Shown here: piece by piece, positions 60,603 through 64,000 of the stretch | Position numbering within the stretch: position 1 is the first letter of the stretch | Layout: every line of letters starts with the position of its first letter | Origin: Bacteriovoracaceae bacterium | GTDB lineage: Bacteria; Bdellovibrionota; Bacteriovoracia; Bacteriovoracales; Bacteriovoracaceae | Assembly (NCBI GenBank): GCA_020630335.1 | Contig: JAHDBN010000005.1 | Location: 78,467 to 142,466, forward strand | DNA: 64,000 nt | Direction: 5' to 3' | Notes under the pieces: generated by a model | What the model was told of the DNA's origin: nothing | The model's database searches: none | The model's input: only the letters and a program-made list of their open reading frames with translations | Made by a program: the position numbers and the translations under genes

Positions 60603-61249
60603 TACTTAACTCCTTGATAGAGATTCTTTCTTAATAAATCCACTCTTCTAGATCTAATGAGTTCTTCACTTTTAAGCTTATTGTTTCTAGCGAGTTCAAT
60701 AATCATTTGGTCTTGATTTTTTTTCATTTCAAGCTGAGTTTCAAAAATAAGCCCCGTATTCTGACTAGTGATCTGACTGACCTTTTTAAGTGATTTTGCT
60801 GAGCTTGCTTTTGAAATTTGATGACGAGCTAGTTTTTCTTTAAGACTTTGAGAATTGCCTGAGATTGCCTGAGTTTTCTTGATAAGATCTACTCTGAAAA
60901 TATTTTTATTGTACTCATCCATTAATCCTTTAATACTTTCTATGCTTGAATCAATCTCTCTAATTGATTGATTCACATCAGAGATATTCTTTACTCTCTT
61001 TTTCTCAGTTAACTCTTTAGTTAAGAGCTTGATTCTTTGAGCTTTAAATAAATGATCTTGAACAAGCTCGTTATACTCAGTAATTTTCTTGGTGTATTTT
61101 TCAGTATTGCTAACTAACTTTTCAAGTTCATTTAATTCTTTGATAGTTGTTACTAGTATTTTTCCAAGCGTGATGTTCTCCTCTCCAAGTATCGATGCTT
61201 GGATCTTAAAGCTCATGCATATTGCTAAGCCAATTAATAAAACTTTCAT
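60602..61249 (-). CDS. VirB5/TrbJ-like exported coiled-coil protein
   Basis: A 215-residue protein with a signal peptide (MKVLLIGLAICMSFKIQAS) and two long helical stretches (about 30-125 and 140-205) rich in Lys, Glu and Leu. This is typical of VirB5/TrbJ, a minor pilus component at the tip that may contact the recipient. AAAGGAG lies nine bases before the ATG. Its start lies 44 bases inside the end of the VirB4 gene. Confidence 0.7.
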   Translation of the reverse strand: MKVLLIGLAICMSFKIQASILGEENITLGKILVTTIKELNELEKLVSNTEKYTKKITEYNELVQDHLFKAQRIKLLTKELTEKKRVKNISDVNQSIREIDSSIESIKGLMDEYNKNIFRVDLIKKTQAISGNSQSLKEKLARHQISKASSAKSLKKVSQITSQNTGLIFETQLEMKKNQDQMIIELARNNKLKSEELIRSRRVDLLRKNLYQGVK

Positions 61250-63095
61250 TCTTATTCACTCCTTTGAAGTATTCAGTTTTGTATTGATGGATAATGTCTT
61301 TAAATGAGAAATGATCCTTTTTCTCATTGATATAATTCTCTATTCTTCTCGTGAAACTCCTACTGGAATTAAATAAAATAAACTCAAGCTCACTTGGGAT
61401 ATATCTAAGTATTCTCGCCTCATCTCCAACACTTAGAGTGAATTCTGAATATCTATCCTTAACTGAAGCTGAACTTTTAAGATAACTAAGTTCATGCTCA
61501 TCAATTGGTGGATTTGATATTTTTTGTCTAAATGAAAACCTATAAAAGCAGTTTTGAAAGACGACTTTTCCAAGCTTATGATTAGTAAAATCATCCAAGG
61601 ACTGAGAGATAGCTATAGCTGAGCCATCCATCTTTCTAAGCGTTCTAAAAGTCTCAGCGATGAATTCACCATTGTTTTTTAAAAACTGCCAAGACTCATC
61701 CATTAATAGAATTTTTTGTCCTTTTAAGCTTTTAAAGAATTCAACGATATAGATAATAAGTGGGCCCTTGATGTTATCTGGATACTTAGATAGCTCTACA
61801 TACAAGAGCTTTTTGTTTTCTAGAATTTGATTATTAAAGTGATCCTTAAACTCTTCAAAATGAAACTCAATTTCAGGGATGATTTCTTTTAAGCATTCTA
61901 AAAACTCATTTAATGACTTTATAGTTTCGCTAGCTCTTAGTGCTTTTAAAATTCTCCCTGAATCAAGCTTTGATAAATCAGGTAGTACTGATTTTACAAA
62001 TTCTAATAAGTACTCAGGCTTAGTGAACTGAAACGGATTAAAGGACTCAGCCAAACTCACTCCTCCAAAGTACTCAACGTTTCTAGAAAAAGAGTTTCCT
62101 AGATCTAAAATAATTACACTTGTCTTCTTATTGATTTGCTCTAGAAGAATTTTATTAGCAAGCATAGACTTACCCTCTCCACTGGCCCCAGTAATAAGTG
62201 CGTTGTAATTGGTAGAACTAGGATCGAAGAGATTAAAGCTGATTTTATTTTCTTTAGTAGTATTTAGCTTAAAACCAGCATCATGAACCCTAGGCCTATT
62301 AAGTGGAAGAAGAGAGCTTAAAAAAGATATTGGAGCTTTACTCGAATATTTAAAACTAGGAACAACTCCAGGAAGATTAAAGTAAAAATGATAACTTAAA
62401 TCTTTTCCAAGGACTTTGTATTCAATTTGCTTTTCTTTTAATTTGTGAACTGTTTGATCTATTTTTTTATTTAACAGATCTATACTTTGTGCCTTCACGT
62501 ATATAAAAGCTTCGTATTGATAAAACAAATCCTCATCTTTTTTAAGTCTCTCTAAATACACCTCGGATTCAGAAAAACTACTCTCACTATCAATATCTTT
62601 GATATCTTTGAAGAGGCTTGAAAAATGAAGCCTTCGTTTTAAATCTAGTGATCCAACTGATTTTAATTTTGGAATTGGTTTTAAGTTTAAAACGAAATCA
62701 AAGTCATTAAGTCCTGAGATTTCAATAGACTCAAAGTTTTTAAGCTCTACTATTGAATAGTAATTATGATCTATCCTATAGAAGTGATCCTTGAACTCAA
62801 TACTCTTCTTATAATCAATGAGATAGTTTTCTAGTAAAACTTTTGGGTGGATTGATTTTAAATTTATTGAGTTAATCGCTTTAGTTTTAGCGTTTAGAAA
62901 ACTTCTTTTATTAAAATGATAAATCTTTAAGATTTCTTTATTATCTCTTAAACTCGCCTCATAGCTTTGATAAATAGCATTTAGTTTATCTACTGAGTAA
63001 ATAGAATTATCGATTGGTTCTATTTCAAAGCATTGAGTGACGTTTTTCTTAAGATCACTTAATAAGTTACCACTTATTTTTAAGGGAAGAATCAT
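61206..63095 (-). CDS. VirB4-type conjugation ATPase
   Basis: A 629-residue ATPase, the energising subunit of T4SS assembly. Walker A is GASGEGKS (303-310), Walker B LLMDESWQFLKN (near 465-476), and an AISQSLDDF arginine-finger-like segment follows. The N-terminal domain (about 1-270) is recognisable (FYFNLPGVVPSF near 238). VirB4 proteins commonly have about 780-850 residues, so this is short. It overlaps virB3-like by four bases. Confidence 0.88.
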   Translation of the reverse strand: MILPLKISGNLLSDLKKNVTQCFEIEPIDNSIYSVDKLNAIYQSYEASLRDNKEILKIYHFNKRSFLNAKTKAINSINLKSIHPKVLLENYLIDYKKSIEFKDHFYRIDHNYYSIVELKNFESIEISGLNDFDFVLNLKPIPKLKSVGSLDLKRRLHFSSLFKDIKDIDSESSFSESEVYLERLKKDEDLFYQYEAFIYVKAQSIDLLNKKIDQTVHKLKEKQIEYKVLGKDLSYHFYFNLPGVVPSFKYSSKAPISFLSSLLPLNRPRVHDAGFKLNTTKENKISFNLFDPSSTNYNALITGASGEGKSMLANKILLEQINKKTSVIILDLGNSFSRNVEYFGGVSLAESFNPFQFTKPEYLLEFVKSVLPDLSKLDSGRILKALRASETIKSLNEFLECLKEIIPEIEFHFEEFKDHFNNQILENKKLLYVELSKYPDNIKGPLIIYIVEFFKSLKGQKILLMDESWQFLKNNGEFIAETFRTLRKMDGSAIAISQSLDDFTNHKLGKVVFQNCFYRFSFRQKISNPPIDEHELSYLKSSASVKDRYSEFTLSVGDEARILRYIPSELEFILFNSSRSFTRRIENYINEKKDHFSFKDIIHQYKTEYFKGVNKNESFINWLSNMHEL

Positions 63096-63334
63096 TTCTG
63101 CTCCGTATAAGGGGTTATTTCAGAGAAGTTAACCTCAAAGCTCTTTAGAATCATCACCAAGTCTAGAAAATACCTCATAAGCTTAATCACAATAAAAATG
63201 CCTAAACTTATAAAGATATTAGAAATTAAAAATAGTTGAGGAAGAACAATTGCAAAGGATAATACTCCTAGATCAATTAGATCTAATCCTAGAAACCTTG
63301 GTGAGTTGGTTAAAGACTTTGGATACTTTCTCAT
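63092..63334 (-). CDS. VirB3/TraL-like small membrane protein
   Basis: An 80-residue protein with a paired membrane hairpin (about 18-60; LGVLSFAIVLPQLFLIS, ISLGIFIVIKLM) and a conserved early P-x-F-L-G-L-type start (SPRFLGLDLID). The size, topology and location directly before VirB4 are those of VirB3/TraL. Overlaps VirB2 by four bases. Confidence 0.75.
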   Translation of the reverse strand: MRKYPKSLTNSPRFLGLDLIDLGVLSFAIVLPQLFLISNIFISLGIFIVIKLMRYFLDLVMILKSFEVNFSEITPYTEQK

Positions 63335-63582
63335 CTAACCAACCCTTTAATGAAAGTTACTATTGTCGGTGCTCCAGAAAATAAAAGTATCGCAAATACA
63401 GCCCTTATTATTTTCTGAGTAGCATCTTGTTTTCCAAACATTAATGCCGCTGCCCCAAAAGCAATTCCAGCTACTGATAAAGCTAGTCCAAGCCCCACGG
63501 ATTCTTTTCCTAAATTATCAATCGTTCCTTTAATTGATCTTGCAAATAATGGGGATGAAAAAAGAAGTAGTAACTTATTCAT
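63331..63582 (-). CDS. VirB2/TrbC-like pilin
   Basis: An 83-residue protein with a signal peptide (about 1-14, cut after LFA) and two membrane segments (about 28-50, GLGLALSVAGIAFGAAALMFG, and 58-79), the plan of the VirB2/TrbC prepilin that forms the conjugative pilus. It overlaps the gene upstream by eight bases. Confidence 0.75.
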   Translation of the reverse strand: MNKLLLLFSSPLFARSIKGTIDNLGKESVGLGLALSVAGIAFGAAALMFGKQDATQKIIRAVFAILLFSGAPTIVTFIKGLVR

Positions 63583-64000
63583 GGACTGCTCCTTTTAAAA
63601 CATAGGAATATCCGATATTTCTTTTTGTTGATTCATTCATTGACCTTGCTACTTGATGACTTTTAAGTTTTAGACTTTTTCTTAGATAAGCATATCTAAC
63701 TGATTGCGGTGAAATCTTTTGCTTATAACTATTTACATAAACAGCAAAGGTGAAAATATTTGCTGGCGCTGATCCACTGAATTGAACGATTCTCATTCCT
63801 GGATAAAAAGTTCTACTCAGCCCCTTGAGAACTAATTTCATCTCACTTGTTTCATCACCATCAAAAAATGATTCAAAACTTTTAATAGTTATATATGCCT
63901 CATCTTTACTAAGGACCTTAATATTCGCTAGCTTCTTTTTTATTAGATCAAGCAGTGGGTATTCTTTTTTATTAATTTGAAGATAAACAAAAGAAAGATC
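63575..64000 (-). CDS. element protein of unknown function, N terminus beyond the window
   Basis: The frame is open from 64000 down to the stop at 63575 (141 codons in the window). An ATG at 63841 is available but no strong ribosome site lies before it, and upstream codons (…YPLLDLIKKKLANIKVLS) read like real protein, so the true start is outside. The visible part has a basic C-terminal half (SYKQKISPQSVRYAYLRKSLKLKSHQVARS). Position directly before the pilin gene suggests a transfer-related protein. No family recognised. Confidence 0.55.
   Translation of the reverse strand, partial: DLSFVYLQINKKEYPLLDLIKKKLANIKVLSKDEAYITIKSFESFFDGDETSEMKLVLKGLSRTFYPGMRIVQFSGSAPANIFTFAVYVNSYKQKISPQSVRYAYLRKSLKLKSHQVARSMNESTKRNIGYSYVLKGAVHE

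Larger units (their letters stand above)
52955..64000. mobile_element. integrative conjugative element (left end; right end beyond the window)
   Basis: From the 3' end of tRNA-Gly to the window edge, all genes are on the minus strand and mostly overlap: integrase, excisionase-like HTH protein, SSB-like protein, unknown protein, candidate MOB-C relaxase, coupling ATPase and T4SS proteins equivalent to VirB10, 9, 8, 6, 5, 4, 3 and 2. This gene set with a tRNA-anchored integrase defines an ICE. The left junction must lie within or just after the tRNA 3' end. The right junction is not in the window, so the exact attachment core cannot be set. Cargo genes, if any, lie outside. Confidence 0.85.

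Noticed and set aside
1-64000. CRISPR arrays, restriction or abortive-infection defence genes, insertion sequences, rRNA
   Set aside because: No regularly spaced direct repeats with unique spacers, no recognisable defence or transposase protein, and no rRNA sequence were found. The visible part of the ICE carries transfer genes only.
52955-64000. Right attachment site of the element as a repeat of the tRNA-Gly 3' end
   Set aside because: I saw no second copy of the T-arm/acceptor sequence (GTTTGAACCCCATCACTCGC) to the right; the element must extend beyond the window.

Overview
The window is AT-rich chromosomal DNA (roughly one third G+C by eye) from a Gram-negative bacterium. Densely packed genes, many lipoproteins, an Agl/Glt-type gliding-motor gene cluster, secreted metalloproteases and myxobacteria-like repeat linkers all suggest the Bdellovibrionota, most likely a Bacteriovorax/Halobacteriovorax-like predator. 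That assignment is inferred from gene content and was not tested by phylogeny.

Layout. 1-9.1 kb: a carboxylesterase, sucA-sucB (2-oxoglutarate dehydrogenase E1 and E2), a lipoprotein, a secreted HEXXH protein, lpd and a NIF3-family protein. 9.1-17.1 kb: speA on the minus strand, then secreted or membrane proteins of unknown function. These include a HEXXH metalloprotease, two tandem paralogous coiled-coil membrane proteins and a Ser-rich secreted protein. 17.1-18.6 kb: a von Willebrand A lipoprotein with a Gly/Asp/Ser/Thr repeat linker, preceded by an exact sigma-28 (FliA) promoter consensus. 18.7-28.6 kb: a ten-gene unit with an outer-membrane barrel, TPR proteins, a TolQ/TolR-type proton motor (one ExbB, two ExbD) and an FHA-TM-AgmX/PglI protein, resembling the myxobacterial Agl/Glt machinery.

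28.6-36.6 kb: a lipoprotein with a Cys-bounded repeat, a large lipoprotein resembling the G8/beta-helix hyaluronidase family of animals (CEMIP/TMEM2), a GH16 glycosidase, and a LemA/TPM/TPM set. 36.6-52.8 kb is housekeeping-rich: an LTA-synthase-like phosphotransferase, a Xer recombinase with a possibly leaderless message, a 52-residue TatA, a type-II-like isoleucyl-tRNA synthetase, a HerA-like ATPase, an unlinked E2-E3 pair of a second 2-oxo acid dehydrogenase, a DnaQ-like exonuclease, a KamA/EpmB-type radical SAM protein and an alpha/beta hydrolase.

From the tRNA-Gly(GCC) gene at 52.9 kb to the right edge lies one end of an integrative conjugative element. All its genes are on the minus strand and mostly overlap by a few bases: integrase, excisionase-like protein, SSB-like protein, an unknown protein, a probable oriT, a candidate MOB-C (PD-(D/E)XK-like) relaxase, a coupling ATPase without an evident membrane anchor, and a reduced T4SS in the order VirB2-3-4-5-6-8-9-10 (reading with transcription). 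No VirB11 is seen; its usual place is taken by a glycine-zipper lipoprotein. The element continues beyond the window, so its right attachment site cannot be seen. Together with the Glt-like cluster, the tandem paralogs and the FliA-linked VWA lipoprotein, this reduced transfer system is the most promising place for undescribed biology.
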